Source: Atopobiaceae bacterium UBA7016
GTDB lineage: Bacteria > Actinomycetota > Coriobacteriia > Coriobacteriales > Atopobiaceae
Reading direction: 5' to 3'
Assembly (NCBI GenBank): GCA_002449555.1
Contig: DJXA01000187.1
Span: forward strand, 1 to 5,523
Length of the DNA: 5,523 nucleotides
Both the position numbers and the translations under genes were made by a program. This document shows, piece by piece, positions 5,409-5,523 of this stretch (position 1 is its first letter; the number at the start of each line of letters is the position of its first letter). The notes below the pieces were generated by a model. The model was not told the DNA's origin and did not search any database. It worked only from the letters and a program-made list of their open reading frames with translations.

Positions 5409-5523
5409 GGTGGTCTCCTTCCCTCTTAAAGCTGCGTTCGCTATGTCTATCTTACGGCCCCTTATGTTGCCCGTGCGACCCATTTCCATCAGCGGTCAGC
5501 CACGACAGCAAGTCCCCATAGGC
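5409..5523. other. Upstream region of the 88-aa gene, no gene seen
   Basis: These 115 bases up to the right edge contain the ribosome site of the 88-aa gene and presumably its promoter. A TAAGAT hexamer on the minus strand (rc of ATCTTA near 5449-5454) is a possible -10, but no -35 box sits at the right distance. I see no coding frame, repeat or RNA structure. Confidence 0.35.

Overview
The window is GC-rich (by eye close to 60%) and gene-dense, with ordinary bacterial organisation. The mix of families (MalY/PatB aminotransferase, DUF3737, YitT, DUF1848, a GH16/LamG-like lectin-fold protein) and the protein style suggest an anaerobic, host-associated Actinomycetota of the Coriobacteriia type (Olsenella, Collinsella or Atopobium relatives). 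That assignment is inference from family content and composition; there is no rRNA or other marker gene here.

Layout from left to right. (1) A plus-strand lectin-fold gene enters from the left edge and ends at 551. (2) Everything else is on the minus strand. A compact probable operon, read from 2907 down to 592, encodes a 73-residue Cys/His-containing small protein, a DUF3737 right-handed beta-helix protein and a MalY/PatB-type PLP enzyme (C-S beta-lyase/aminotransferase). A candidate promoter at 2939-2967 precedes it, and the upstream AT-rich gap holds two inverted repeats that look like operator sites. (3) A YitT-family membrane protein (3032-3931) lies upstream of that operon and has its own AT-rich promoter region. 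(4) A DUF1848 gene (start 4981) is interrupted by an in-frame TAG at 4277. The same frame continues for 77 codons and encodes the family's C-terminal radical-SAM-like cysteine cluster, ending in TGA at 4043 against a 14-bp hairpin. (5) An 88-residue protein of unknown function (5142-5408) is followed by a 19-bp perfect hairpin.

The best lead is the amber codon in the DUF1848 gene. Reading frame and family similarity are intact on both sides, so it is a single-codon nonsense lesion, a base-calling error or a readthrough site. TAG is the normal stop of four neighbouring genes, so genome-wide amber recoding is unlikely. The second lead is the 73-aa/DUF3737/PatB cluster, where an uncharacterised small protein and a beta-helix protein of unknown role sit with a sulfur-amino-acid-type PLP enzyme. 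I see no tRNA, rRNA, CRISPR array, insertion sequence or phage gene, and no clear new defence or mobile system.
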